From: Azospirillum cavernae
GTDB lineage: Bacteria > Pseudomonadota > Alphaproteobacteria > Azospirillales > Azospirillaceae
Assembly: GCF_003590795.1 (NCBI RefSeq)
Contig: NZ_QYUL01000005.1
Coordinates: 110,001 to 174,000, forward strand
Length of the DNA stretch: 64,000 nt
Direction of reading: 5' to 3'
Shown: positions 31,759 through 40,831 of the stretch, piece by piece
Layout: each line of letters starts with the position of its first letter
Position numbering within the stretch: the stretch's first letter is position 1
Program-made: the position numbers and the translations under genes
Notes under the pieces: model-generated
What the model was told of the DNA's origin: nothing
Databases searched by the model: none
What the model saw: the letters and a program-made list of their open reading frames with translations, nothing else

Positions 31759-33462
31759 TCACGGCTGGGTGGTGATGAACAGGACCACGGCATGCGGTCT
31801 GGCATCCGTGGGCAGGGCGGGTTGCGCGTCGATGGCTTGCTTCAACGCCGACAAATAGGCGGAAGCCGGTTCGATTTCGGGCCGGGGCGCCGAAAACAGC
31901 GGAGTAGCCGAGGCCAACGCGACAACCAGTTCGCTGCCGAAGGGTGGTCCGACGCTCCAGTATCGTCCGGATCCGACCCGCTCGCCCAACCGTCGTGTGG
32001 CTCCGGCCTCCAACTGGGTGTCCGTGTCGGCTGGATTTGGCGACAAATGGACGACGTCGCCATCCGCCGTGTAGTAATCAACGTGCAACAGAGTCTTGTG
32101 CGGCGGTCCAGTGATGTCGAGAATCAACGGATCGCCATTGTGCAACGGCGTGCCGGGACGAAGCGGGCGCGGAATTGACGTCATTGTCATCGGCGCCGTT
32201 TGGTCGGCGTTCGCCATCAACGCGTCGGCCACCAGCGCCAAGGGCGCGCACAAGCGTTCAGGAGCAGCCGCGACGTCCAATCGAACCTCCCAGCCTTCGG
32301 CGCGGAGGTCCATGAGCGTTTGAATGGCGTTGCGGGCCGCGTCGCCAGCGGCGGCCCCGGAAACGACGAGATGACCGTCCACCTCCTCGACCGTTGCAAC
32401 CGCGCAAGGGATCGACCGCAAGGCCCTGTCAAGATCGACCGCCGACGGACGCGGCGCGGCAACCGGCGTTTCGGGCAGGATGCCCACCAGCGGCTCTTCA
32501 TCCGCAGGCGGCCCAGCAACGGGCGGGGCCGGTTGTGGCGGGGGTGGTTCCGGGGAGCTTGGTTCCTGCGGCTGTTCCGGCGATGGCGGAGGCGGCGTTG
32601 GAACGTCTGCCGCCGACATGTCCGGTGGCGCGCTTGGCCCCTGTGGCGCGAGTGGCGCGGCTGGCGGCGCAGGCGCGGACATGGTGGGAAGCGCCCTGAC
32701 CTTGGCGAACTTCCGTTGCCAAACAAACCCACCGAACACCACCAGACCAATCAGCAGCAGCGCCGCCAGTGGTCGCCACGCCAACGGGGAACGAACGGCA
32801 TTGGTCTTGTCGGACACCAACCCAGCCACAATGTCGCGCAGTTCCCCGACGCTGGAAAAGCCGCCGTGCGTCGTGTCAAGCCGGGCCAACAGGGCGGAGA
32901 CCGCTGGCCGCTCCCCATGAGTGGCCAGCAGTCGCTTGGCCAGAAGCTCCGCCGCCCGTAGATCATCGGCCTGTGTCGCCTGCGTGGCGTGCAGCGCGGC
33001 CAGACCAAACCCGCTGACGGCAATGGTTCCATCAACGCGCAGCCAGATCGCCGCCGGGCTGAGCGCCCCATGCGCCAGATCGTTGCGGTGCGCGGCGAAC
33101 AGCGCGTCCAGGGCAGAGCGCAGGATGGTCAGCCGGTCGGCCCAATCGGTGAGTTGGTCGATGACCTGGTCGAGGCTGGTCCCGCTCACCGGCTCCGTGG
33201 CGATGAAGACGACGGAGTCCGTCTCACCCGAGGCGTAGAAGGGAACAATGTTCGGATGAATCAGCCGGGCCGCCGCGCCAGCCTCCCGACGAAAGCGCGC
33301 CAAGCGCTCATCCTGACCAACGAAACCGGCCAGCCGAGCGCTGTGCAACAGAATCGCGCGACCGTTGGCCGGGTCAACGCCCCGATGCAGCACGACATCG
33401 CCGTCTTGAGCGATCCGATCAAGACGCTCGTATTTTCCCAGCTTTTGCGCTGCCGTCACCAT
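31759..33462 (-). CDS. Membrane pseudokinase with DUF4384-like C-terminal domain
   Basis: A 567-residue protein. Residues 8-215 follow a Hanks-type Ser/Thr kinase fold (LGKYERLDRI, FRREAGAAARLIHPNIVPFY, IATEPVSGTSLDQVI), but the catalytic residues are lost: the ATP-Lys position reads AILLHSARL, the HRDLKPxN loop reads HGALSPAAI, and DFG reads GFG (VSGFGLA). One membrane helix (231-249) is followed by a long Pro-rich linker (265-330) and a C-terminal domain with DUF4384-like pattern (GTPLHNGDPLILDI, VDYYTADGDVVHLSPNPADT). Predicted topology is kinase-like domain inside, rest outside. Faces a PP2C phosphatase gene, so a scaffolding or sensing role in a phospho-signalling pair is likely. Confidence 0.8.
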   Translation of the reverse strand: MVTAAQKLGKYERLDRIAQDGDVVLHRGVDPANGRAILLHSARLAGFVGQDERLARFRREAGAAARLIHPNIVPFYASGETDSVVFIATEPVSGTSLDQVIDQLTDWADRLTILRSALDALFAAHRNDLAHGALSPAAIWLRVDGTIAVSGFGLAALHATQATQADDLRAAELLAKRLLATHGERPAVSALLARLDTTHGGFSSVGELRDIVAGLVSDKTNAVRSPLAWRPLAALLLIGLVVFGGFVWQRKFAKVRALPTMSAPAPPAAPLAPQGPSAPPDMSAADVPTPPPPSPEQPQEPSSPEPPPPQPAPPVAGPPADEEPLVGILPETPVAAPRPSAVDLDRALRSIPCAVATVEEVDGHLVVSGAAAGDAARNAIQTLMDLRAEGWEVRLDVAAAPERLCAPLALVADALMANADQTAPMTMTSIPRPLRPGTPLHNGDPLILDITGPPHKTLLHVDYYTADGDVVHLSPNPADTDTQLEAGATRRLGERVGSGRYWSVGPPFGSELVVALASATPLFSAPRPEIEPASAYLSALKQAIDAQPALPTDARPHAVVLFITTQP

Positions 33463-33711
33463 CGCGAGGGCGCTCCGTATCCGTACCCTGTCCTTTCGGT
33501 ATAGTCCCTCCGGCGGCTGAAGGCCAAGGGGGGAGGAACCTTATGCCCTGTGACGCCCAACCAAGCCCGAAGAGCAGACATGCGGAATTGGTCGATGCGC
33601 GATGGTCAAACGGCTGCTTTGTTGTGCGTGACCATACGAAGCGGACATTCTTTTTCAATGTCAAAGGGTAAGGCCGATGATCCGCGCATCGGACTTTGTG
33701 GGAGATCAGAA

Positions 33712-34800
33712 ATGAAAAGACGCGCCTTCCTCACCTCCGCCGGTGTCGGTCTGGCGGTCAGCGGCGTCGCCGCTCCGGCCATCGCCCAGACCCAGCCGGA
33801 CGTCCAATGGCGTCTGGCGTCGAGCTTTCCCAAAAGCACCGACATCCTGATGGGCACGTCGGAGATGATCGCCAAGCGCGTCGCCGAGGCCACCGACGGC
33901 AAATTTCAGATTCGCGTTCACGCGGCTGGCGAAATCGTCCCCGGTCTCCAGGTGCTCGACGCGGTGCAGAACGGCACCGTTCATTGCGGCCACACCTGCG
34001 GTTACTATTATGTCGGCAAGGATCCGACCTTCGCCTTCGACACGGCGATTCCCTTCGGCCCGAACGCCCGTCAGCAAAACGCCTGGCACCAATATGGCGG
34101 CGGTCAGGAGTTGATGCGGAGTTTCTTCAAGAACTACAACATCATCCAGTTTCCGGCGGGCAACACCGGCGCTCAGATGGGCGGCTGGTATCGCAAGGAA
34201 ATCAAATCTCTGTCCGATTTTGCCGGACTGAAGATCCGCATCGCCGGGATCGCCGGGCAGATCATGAGCAAGCTGGGGGCCACGCCGACGCAGATCGCGG
34301 GCAGCGACGTCTATCCGGCCTTGGAAAAAGGCACCATCGACGCGGTGGAGTTCGTCGGCCCGTATGACGATGAAAAGCTCGGCTTCTATCAGGTCGCCAA
34401 GCATTATTATTATCCGGGCTGGTGGGAAGGCGGGCCGCAGGTTTCGCTTTATGTCAATCTGAAGGAATGGGAAGCCCTGCCCAAATCCTATAAGGCGATT
34501 CTGACGGCGGCCTGCGCGGAGGCGAACAGCGCGATGACCGCGCGTTACGACGCGGAGAACGCCAAAGCCCTCAAGCGTCTGGTCGGCAAAGGCGCTCTAC
34601 TGCGCCCCTATCCGCGCGACCTGATGGAAGCCGCGCACAAGATCGCTTTTGAACTGTATGACGAGATCGGCAAAACCAACCCAGCCTTCAAGACCGTCTA
34701 TGACAGTTGGAAACCGTTCCTGGACGAAGCGCAATTGTGGTTCCGCGTCGCCGAATTGCCCTATGACAATTTCGTCCAGTCCGCTGGCCGATCAAAGTAA
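33712..34800 (+). CDS. TRAP transporter substrate-binding protein (DctP/TakP-like)
   Basis: A 362-residue periplasmic binding protein. The N-terminus MKRRAFLTSAGVGLAVSGVA is a Tat-type signal (RRAFL) with cleavage after AIAQ. The mature part shows WRLASSFPKSTDILMGTSEM, GYYYVGKDPTFAFDTAIPFG, GLKIRIAGIAGQIM and YYPGWWEGG, the pattern of TakP-like proteins, which bind 2-oxo acids. ATG 33712 has GGGAGA upstream. No membrane subunits (DctQ, DctM) are adjacent: the next gene is a helicase. It is therefore an orphan receptor, or its partners lie elsewhere. Divergent from the pseudokinase gene with about 250 bases between. Confidence 0.85.
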   Translation: MKRRAFLTSAGVGLAVSGVAAPAIAQTQPDVQWRLASSFPKSTDILMGTSEMIAKRVAEATDGKFQIRVHAAGEIVPGLQVLDAVQNGTVHCGHTCGYYYVGKDPTFAFDTAIPFGPNARQQNAWHQYGGGQELMRSFFKNYNIIQFPAGNTGAQMGGWYRKEIKSLSDFAGLKIRIAGIAGQIMSKLGATPTQIAGSDVYPALEKGTIDAVEFVGPYDDEKLGFYQVAKHYYYPGWWEGGPQVSLYVNLKEWEALPKSYKAILTAACAEANSAMTARYDAENAKALKRLVGKGALLRPYPRDLMEAAHKIAFELYDEIGKTNPAFKTVYDSWKPFLDEAQLWFRVAELPYDNFVQSAGRSK

Positions 34801-34998
34801 CCGTCTGCGGGTGGGGTGGCCAACCGCGCCGTCACGCACGCAGAGGTCCCGCGCGCAGGCGGTTTAAAAGGCGTTTGCCCGACGAATGGACGGAAGCGGG
34901 GGGGGTGAGCGGGGCGACGCGGTCTTGACACGGCGTCTGCAACCGCCAAGAAAGATGGGGCCGGATGAACGGCGACCCGCCACAAGGACTTCCTTCGC

Positions 34999-37900
34999 GT
35001 GATCCCCCTTTCGTCTCTCCAACGCCTTTTTGACGCGGCCACCTTCAGCCTGGGGGCCGCCTATCAGCGCGAAGGGCGGGTTTCCGCCCTTCAGGCGCAG
35101 CGTTTGACGAAAGGCGCGATCCGCCTGTCCGCGACCGTGCGAGGGTCGCACCGAATCCCCTACGCGCAGAGCATCCTGCTTCAACTGGGCAACGACCGGC
35201 TTTCGGCGCTTTCGGGCGAGTGCGACTGCCCGGTTGGCTTCAATTGCAAACATGTCGCCGCCGTTCTCATCGACTGGGTGTTGAGCGCGGTCGAACGATT
35301 GCCATCAGCGCCGTTGCCAACGCTTACGGCGCGGCGCGTCCCGAGCGACCCGGAATTTACGCCGCCTCAAGCGGCGGTTCCCGCGCTGTCGCCGCCCTTG
35401 CAGGCGCTTTTGTCCCGGTTGAGCGACGCGGCGGCGGTTGACGGCGGCGACGTCTATCCCGAAACGGTGCGCAAGCGGCTTCTGTATGCGCTGCGGTTGG
35501 ACAGCGGGGCGGGCGGCGCGGAGGCGGTGGTTCAACCCTTGTCCGTCTCCATCCGCAAGGACGGCGCCTTTGGCGCGGACGAGAAACCCTATGGTTTCGA
35601 GCAGATTCGAACCCTGACGACCGTGAAGTTTGTGACCCCATCCGACCGGACCATCCTGACCAGCCTGGCCCAAAACACCATGGCGGTGGCAGGGCGGCGC
35701 GACGAGGGCAGCCTGTTGCGGGGGGAATGGAGCGGCTGGCTGGTCGAGCGGATGCTGAAAACCGGGCGGCTCCATTGGCAGGATTTCCGCGCCAACCCGC
35801 CACTGCGCTCCGGCCCGACGCGACGGGGAACGGCCTGTTGGGTGGCGGACGAGCGGGGGCGGCAGCGGTTTTCCATCGCGCTGGACTCCCCCGCCGCGCT
35901 GACGCTGCCGACCACGCCGTTGCTGTATGTGGATCGGGAGAGCGGGGAGTGCGGCGCGGTGGAAGCCGACATTCGTCCGCATCTGGCCGCCGCCCTGCTG
36001 TCCGCGCCGTCCTTGCCGCCGGGGGAGGTCGCCGCCTTTGTGGCCGGGGTGGAATCGCTTGGCCTGCCGCTGCCGACGCGCCCCGCCGCCCCGACCCAGA
36101 CGGAAACCCGCCGCGTGACACCGCGCCCGCTGTTGCGTCTGGGGCAGGCGACCCGGCCCTACACGCCCTACGCCTATGGCATGACCGTGTCGGACAAGGT
36201 CGCGGTGGCGGCGTTGGGCTTTGACTATGCCGGGCGCCGCGTTGGTCTGGTGGAGGAGACGGGGCCGCTGCAATGGATGGAGGACGGGGTTCTCGTCACC
36301 GCGCCCCGCCAACCCAAGGCGGAGGCCGCCGCGTCGGCTCGGTTGCGGCGCGCGGGCTTGGTCCTGAACGAGACGCCGCTCACCATCGGGCGTGGGCAGA
36401 GCGTGCGGCGGAGCCTGTTCATGTCGCCGACCGGCCCGACCGGCGAATTTGACGAGACGAGCCATTGGCTGAATTTCTGCCTCGAACTCCTGCCGGATCT
36501 GCGGGCCGAGGGGTGGGGGATCGAGATCGACGCCGATTTCCCCTACCAGATCCTCGAAGCGCCGCAGAGTTGGACGATGGAGGTTGGCGAGGGGACGGGA
36601 ATCGATTGGTTCGGCCTGTCGCTTGGCATCGAGGTGGGCGGGGAGCGGGTCGAGCTGCTCCCGGTTCTGCGCTCCCTCATCGGGGTTTTGGGCCGTTTGG
36701 GTTCGGATGAGTTTGCCGACGATGGAACGGAAACGGCGCTCGACGCGCTGGCCCCCGACGGGGTGCTGTTCGTGCGGGTTGGCAAGGACCGCTTCCTGCC
36801 GCTGAAGGTCGAGCGGTTGCGCCCGATGCTGGGCGTGCTGATGGAGCTGTTCGGGCTGCAAGCCCCGGGCGCCGATGGCGGCCCGTTGCGGATTGGGCGG
36901 ACCCATCTGGGCGATCTGGCCGCGCTGGAAGAGGCGGCGTCCGCCGCCGGGGTGCCGTTGCTGGGGGCCGACGCCGTGCGCGGCATGGCGCGCAGCCTGC
37001 GCGAGGCGGGCGGGGTGCCGGTGGTGGATCTTCCCGACGGCTTGCGCGCCACGCTGCGGCCCTACCAGCGGACGGGGGTGAATTGGCTGCAATTCCTGGC
37101 CGCGCATGGGTTCGGCGGGCTGCTCGCCGACGACATGGGGCTGGGCAAGACGGTGCAGGCGCTGACCCATCTGCTGATCGAGAAGGAATCCGGGCGGATG
37201 GACCGCCCCTGCCTGCTGATCGCCCCAACCAGCGTGTTGGGCAATTGGCGCAGCGAGGCGGCGCGCTTCGCCCCCGATCTGCGCACGCTGGTCCTGCATG
37301 GCCCGCAGCGCAAGGCGGCGCATGGCGATCTGGCCGAGTATGATCTGGTCGTCACCTCTTACGCTTTGCTGCCGCGCGACCGCGCGGTGCTGGAGGCGCA
37401 ACCCTGGCATCTGGCGATCTTCGACGAGGCCCAGTATCTGAAAAACCCGACCTCGCAGGCGACCAAGGCGACCCAGGCGTTGGAGGCGCGGCAACGGTTG
37501 TGTCTGACCGGCACGCCGGTGGAAAACAATCTGGACGAGTTGTGGTCGCTGTTCTCCGTCGCCGCGCCGTCGCTGTTCGGCGACCGCACCGGCTTCCGCC
37601 GCCTGTTCCGCACGCCCATTGAAAAGCATGGCGACGCGGAGCGGCAGCGGGTGTTGGCCCGCCGGGTTCGCCCCTTCCTGCTGCGCCGCACCAAGGAGGA
37701 GGTCGCCAGCGAGCTGCCGCCGAAGACGGAGATGGTCGAGCGGGTCGATCCCCAGGCCGCCCAGCGGGATTTGTACGAAACGATCCGGCTGGCGATGGAC
37801 CAGCGGGTGCGCGAGGAAATCGCCCGCAAGGGCTTGGCCCGCAGCCACATCACCATTTTGGACGCGCTGTTGAAGCTGCGGCAGGTCTGTTGCGACCCCC

Positions 37901-38466
37901 GGCTGGTCAAGCTGGAGAGCGCGCGCAAGCGGGTGGAGAAGGGGGCGGCGTCGGCCAAGCTGGAACGTTTGTTGGAACTGCTGCCCGATCTGCTGGCCGA
38001 TGGTCGGCGGATTCTGCTGTTCTCGCAATTCACCTCCATGCTTGATCTGATAAAGCCGGAACTGGCGAGGTTGGGGATTCCCTTTGTCGAATTGACCGGC
38101 GACACCCGCGACCGCGAGACGCCGGTGCGCCGCTTCCAGGCGGGCGAGGCCCCGCTGTTCCTCATCAGCCTGAAGGCGGGCGGCACCGGGTTGAATTTGA
38201 CCGCCGCCGACACGGTGATTCACTATGATCCCTGGTGGAATCCGGCGGTGGAGGACCAGGCCACCGACCGCGCCCACCGGATCGGCCAGGACAAGCCGGT
38301 CTTCGTCTACAAGCTGGTGACGGTCGGTACGGTGGAGGAGCGCATGCTCACCCTTCAGGACCGCAAACGCCAGTTGGGCGAAGCGGTCTATGACGCGACG
38401 ACGACGGAAGCGGATCTGTTGACCGCCGACGATCTGGACGTCTTGCTGGCGCCCATCGACGGCTGA
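34999..38466 (+). CDS. SNF2-family helicase-like ATPase with SWIM zinc finger
   Basis: A 1155-residue protein read from a GTG start. Residues 75-85 form a SWIM zinc site (CDCPVGFNCKH). A middle region of about 550 residues precedes the ATPase core: Walker A ADDMGLGKTVQALTH (about residues 709-723), DEAQ box IFDEAQYLKNP, motif III LTGTPVENNLDELWSLF, and in the second lobe RILLFSQFTSMLDLI, LISLKAGGTGLNLTAADTVI and DQATDRAHRIGQDKPVFVYK. Such bacterial SNF2 proteins move on DNA or remodel nucleoprotein, with roles in transcription recycling or repair that remain vague. Alone in its transcription unit, convergent with the GntR gene region. Confidence 0.9.
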   Translation: MIPLSSLQRLFDAATFSLGAAYQREGRVSALQAQRLTKGAIRLSATVRGSHRIPYAQSILLQLGNDRLSALSGECDCPVGFNCKHVAAVLIDWVLSAVERLPSAPLPTLTARRVPSDPEFTPPQAAVPALSPPLQALLSRLSDAAAVDGGDVYPETVRKRLLYALRLDSGAGGAEAVVQPLSVSIRKDGAFGADEKPYGFEQIRTLTTVKFVTPSDRTILTSLAQNTMAVAGRRDEGSLLRGEWSGWLVERMLKTGRLHWQDFRANPPLRSGPTRRGTACWVADERGRQRFSIALDSPAALTLPTTPLLYVDRESGECGAVEADIRPHLAAALLSAPSLPPGEVAAFVAGVESLGLPLPTRPAAPTQTETRRVTPRPLLRLGQATRPYTPYAYGMTVSDKVAVAALGFDYAGRRVGLVEETGPLQWMEDGVLVTAPRQPKAEAAASARLRRAGLVLNETPLTIGRGQSVRRSLFMSPTGPTGEFDETSHWLNFCLELLPDLRAEGWGIEIDADFPYQILEAPQSWTMEVGEGTGIDWFGLSLGIEVGGERVELLPVLRSLIGVLGRLGSDEFADDGTETALDALAPDGVLFVRVGKDRFLPLKVERLRPMLGVLMELFGLQAPGADGGPLRIGRTHLGDLAALEEAASAAGVPLLGADAVRGMARSLREAGGVPVVDLPDGLRATLRPYQRTGVNWLQFLAAHGFGGLLADDMGLGKTVQALTHLLIEKESGRMDRPCLLIAPTSVLGNWRSEAARFAPDLRTLVLHGPQRKAAHGDLAEYDLVVTSYALLPRDRAVLEAQPWHLAIFDEAQYLKNPTSQATKATQALEARQRLCLTGTPVENNLDELWSLFSVAAPSLFGDRTGFRRLFRTPIEKHGDAERQRVLARRVRPFLLRRTKEEVASELPPKTEMVERVDPQAAQRDLYETIRLAMDQRVREEIARKGLARSHITILDALLKLRQVCCDPRLVKLESARKRVEKGAASAKLERLLELLPDLLADGRRILLFSQFTSMLDLIKPELARLGIPFVELTGDTRDRETPVRRFQAGEAPLFLISLKAGGTGLNLTAADTVIHYDPWWNPAVEDQATDRAHRIGQDKPVFVYKLVTVGTVEERMLTLQDRKRQLGEAVYDATTTEADLLTADDLDVLLAPIDG

Positions 38467-38477
38467 CGGTTCGGCGG

Positions 38478-38738
38478 CTACAGGCCGCTGTCGGGGCGAG
38501 AGAGCACCAGATAGAGGAAGGCGTCGCGTTCCTCCAAGCGATGGCGGGTTCCGCCGACGGTCAGACCGACGCGCCCCCGCGCGTTGCGGAGGTTGCGGGT
38601 GAAAGAACCGTTCATCTTCAAAATGTCGAAGGGCAGGCTGTTGAGGTGGCTGGCGCACAGGCTCCAGCAAGGCCGGGTCGCGCAGTTGGCGCGGCGCTCA
38701 GCTTCAGGGAAAACGCTGAATGGACACCCCGTCAGCAA
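38478..38738 (-). CDS. Possible small hypothetical protein
   Basis: An 86-codon frame directly after the GntR gene on the same strand. The last 50 codons (LPFDILKMNGSFTRNLRNAR then GRVGLTVGGTRHRLEERDAF) have the GC-rich third positions of real genes and a protein-like pattern. The first 35 residues, rich in Cys and Arg, do not look genuine. Either the gene starts internally or its 5' part is damaged. No family recognised. Confidence 0.35.
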   Translation of the reverse strand: MLTGCPFSVFPEAERRANCATRPCWSLCASHLNSLPFDILKMNGSFTRNLRNARGRVGLTVGGTRHRLEERDAFLYLVLSRPDSGL

Positions 38739-38756
38739 GGGTTTCCTTGAAGCCCG

Positions 38757-39488
38757 TCACTCTTCGCTGGCGAAGACGCTTTTGAGATCGACCATCGGCT
38801 CCGGTCGCGCGTCCAGATCCAACTGACGCTCCACCGCGTCGAGATGCTCCATCATCAGGGCGACGGCGGTGTCGTCCTGCGGGTCGGCCAGCGCGTCGAT
38901 CAGACGGCGGTGATCCTCCGCCGAACAGGTGTGGGAGGAGCGCCGCTCGAAGGCGGCGATGGCCAAGCCCGAACGGTCGATCAGCCCGGCCAAAATCCCG
39001 GTCAGCGTGCCGTTTCCGGCGAACTCCGCCAGCAGCAAGTGAAATTGGCCGGACAGGCGGATCATCGCCTTGCGGTCGCCCGCCCGCTCCGCCGCCTCTT
39101 CCTGGCTGCGGTGCTCGTTCAGACGGGCCAGCGTCGCGGGGGGGAGCGGGCGCGGCAGGGCGGCCAGCTTGTCCATGATCGCCCGTTCGATGACTCGCCG
39201 GGCCTCGAACACCTCGCGGGCCTCATGCGGGGTTGGCTTGGCGACGAAGGCGCCGCGATTGGGAATCAGCGTCACCACCTGCCGTTGGGCCAACAGCAGC
39301 AGAACCTTGCGCACCCGTTCCCGGCTGACGCTGAACACCTGGGCGAGGCTTTCCTCCGCCAGCTTGGTGCCGGGGGGAAGGCGGCGGTCGGCGATGGCCT
39401 CGCCGATGCTGCGGACGATCCGGGCCTCCGCCCCGCCGCGTCCACGGGGCGAGCGACGGGGGGCGGCGGTGGTCAAGGCGATCTTCAT
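38757..39488 (-). CDS. GntR-family transcriptional regulator (FadR/FCD type)
   Basis: A 243-residue regulator. The N-terminal winged helix (IGEAIADRRLPPGTKLAEES, then LAQVFSVSRERVRKVLLLLA) is followed from about residue 90 by an all-helical FCD ligand domain (VFEARRVIERAIMDKLA, FHLLLAEFAGNGTLTGILAG, DHRRLIDALADPQDDTAVAL). The first 20 residues are basic. Divergently placed against an ABC transporter/racemase operon. Three TTGTGCACAA-type palindromes in the shared gap, one 38 bases before its own start, suggest it represses both directions and is released by the transported compound. Confidence 0.9.
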   Translation of the reverse strand: MKIALTTAAPRRSPRGRGGAEARIVRSIGEAIADRRLPPGTKLAEESLAQVFSVSRERVRKVLLLLAQRQVVTLIPNRGAFVAKPTPHEAREVFEARRVIERAIMDKLAALPRPLPPATLARLNEHRSQEEAAERAGDRKAMIRLSGQFHLLLAEFAGNGTLTGILAGLIDRSGLAIAAFERRSSHTCSAEDHRRLIDALADPQDDTAVALMMEHLDAVERQLDLDARPEPMVDLKSVFASEE

Positions 39489-39525
39489 GGCCCGTTATTG
39501 GTGGTGGCGTTTCTGTCTGACGCAA

Positions 39526-39535
39526 TTGTGCACAA
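39526..39535. promoter_or_regulatory. GntR operator copy 1
   Basis: Perfect palindrome TTGTGCACAA, 38 bases upstream of the gntR start codon, in the gap shared with the divergent ABC operon. The same sequence occurs twice more in the gap. Confidence 0.7.
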
Positions 39536-39697
39536 AACTGCCGCGCTGGGAAAGCCTAACGCGCGCATGGGCGCAATTGGTCGCACAGCGGGCATTTCTG
39601 CGCAAATTTCAGGCGACCTGCGCTGAAATCAATCACCGCCCGGCTTCTGCGCGTTGAGGGAATGGCGGGGTTCCGCCAAGCCGCCCGCTGGCACGCA

Positions 39698-39707
39698 GTG
39701 TGCACAA
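39698..39707. promoter_or_regulatory. GntR operator copy 2
   Basis: GTGTGCACAA, one base from the perfect palindrome TTGTGCACAA, 55 bases upstream of the ABC operon start. Confidence 0.6.
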
Positions 39708-39735
39708 TCGTCCTTGTGCTGAATTGGCATCGAGA

Positions 39736-39745
39736 TTGTGCACAA
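39736..39745. promoter_or_regulatory. GntR operator copy 3
   Basis: Perfect TTGTGCACAA whose last base is 16 bases before the ATG (39762) of the ATPase gene and 38 bases from copy 2 (nearly four helical turns), fitting cooperative binding by FCD-type dimers. It covers an in-frame GTG at 39738, which argues against that GTG as the start. Confidence 0.7.
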
Positions 39746-39761
39746 AATAGGATCGGCCGGC

Positions 39762-40766
39762 ATGACCACAGGATCGGGCGCGGGAACGACCGCTGGATCG
39801 ACTGTCGAACTGGTGAAGCTGACAAAGGCCTATGGCGCCACGGTCGCCGTGGACGCCATCGACCTGCGCGTCGCCGCCGGGGCGTATTGCTGTCTGCTGG
39901 GGCCGAGCGGCTGCGGCAAGACCTCCACCTTGCGGATGATCGCCGGGCACGAGGACGTGAGCGACGGCGATTTGCTGATCGGCGACCAGGTGGTGAATGG
40001 CGAGCCGCCCGCCCGGCGCGGCACGGCGATGATGTTCCAAAGCTACGCCCTGTTCCCGCATCTGGACTGCACCGACAACGTCGCCTTCAGCCTGAAGATG
40101 AAGGGCGTCGCGGTGGAGGAACGCCGCCGCCGGGCGCGCGAGATGCTGGATCTGGTCGACATGGGCAAATACGCCGCCCGGCTGCCCGCCCAACTGTCCG
40201 GCGGGCAGCAACAGCGCGTGGCGCTGGCCCGCGCGCTCATCACCCGGCCCGGCGTGCTGCTGCTGGACGAACCGCTGTCGGCGCTCGACCCCTTCCTGCG
40301 CGACAAGATGCGGGAGGAGTTGAAGCGCCTGCACCGCGAGCTGGGCATCACCTTCATCCACGTCACCCACAGCCAGACGGAGGCGATGGCGCTGGCTGAT
40401 CTGGTGGTGGTGATGAGCCAGGGCCGCATCGAACAGGCCGGGCCGCCGCGCGAGCTGTTCAACCGCCCGCGCACCGCCTTCGTCGCCCGCTTCATCGGCG
40501 GCCACAACGTGATCCAGAGCGCCGACGGGCTGTGCGCCGTGCGGGCCGACCGTGTTCAGTTGGGCGGCGGCGACCTGCGGACCGACGGGACCGTGCGCGC
40601 GCTGGAGTATCACGGCGCCTCGGTTCACCTCAGCCTGGACGTGGCGGGGGCCGAGGATTTCGCCGTCATCCTGGACGAAACCCGCTTTTACGACGCGCCG
40701 CTGTCCATCGGCGCGCCGGTTCAGATCGGCTGGAACCGGGCCGACGCCCATCCGCTGGCGTCCTGA
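39762..40766 (+). CDS. ABC transporter ATP-binding protein, PotA-like
   Basis: A 334-residue ATPase of the spermidine/putrescine-iron (MOI) group. Walker A LGPSGCGKTSTLRMI, Q-loop MMFQSYALFPHL, signature QLSGGQQQRVALARAL and Walker B GVLLLDEPLSALD are intact. The last 80 residues form a TOBE-like regulatory domain (VRADRVQLGGGDL and after). It powers import by the two membrane proteins encoded downstream. Start taken at ATG 39762, after the third operator palindrome. First gene of a five-gene operon under the divergent GntR regulator. Confidence 0.9.
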   Translation: MTTGSGAGTTAGSTVELVKLTKAYGATVAVDAIDLRVAAGAYCCLLGPSGCGKTSTLRMIAGHEDVSDGDLLIGDQVVNGEPPARRGTAMMFQSYALFPHLDCTDNVAFSLKMKGVAVEERRRRAREMLDLVDMGKYAARLPAQLSGGQQQRVALARALITRPGVLLLDEPLSALDPFLRDKMREELKRLHRELGITFIHVTHSQTEAMALADLVVVMSQGRIEQAGPPRELFNRPRTAFVARFIGGHNVIQSADGLCAVRADRVQLGGGDLRTDGTVRALEYHGASVHLSLDVAGAEDFAVILDETRFYDAPLSIGAPVQIGWNRADAHPLAS

Positions 40767-40831
40767 CTAGGCCGATCTTGTCTTTCAACCGCTCCCTCAT
40801 CGACCCGACACGACCACACTGGAGGCTCAGC

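Noticed and set aside
35305..38670. Leftward frame of 1121 codons
   Set aside because: Antisense to the SNF2 helicase gene, which has all helicase motifs. The frame stays open because of GC bias.
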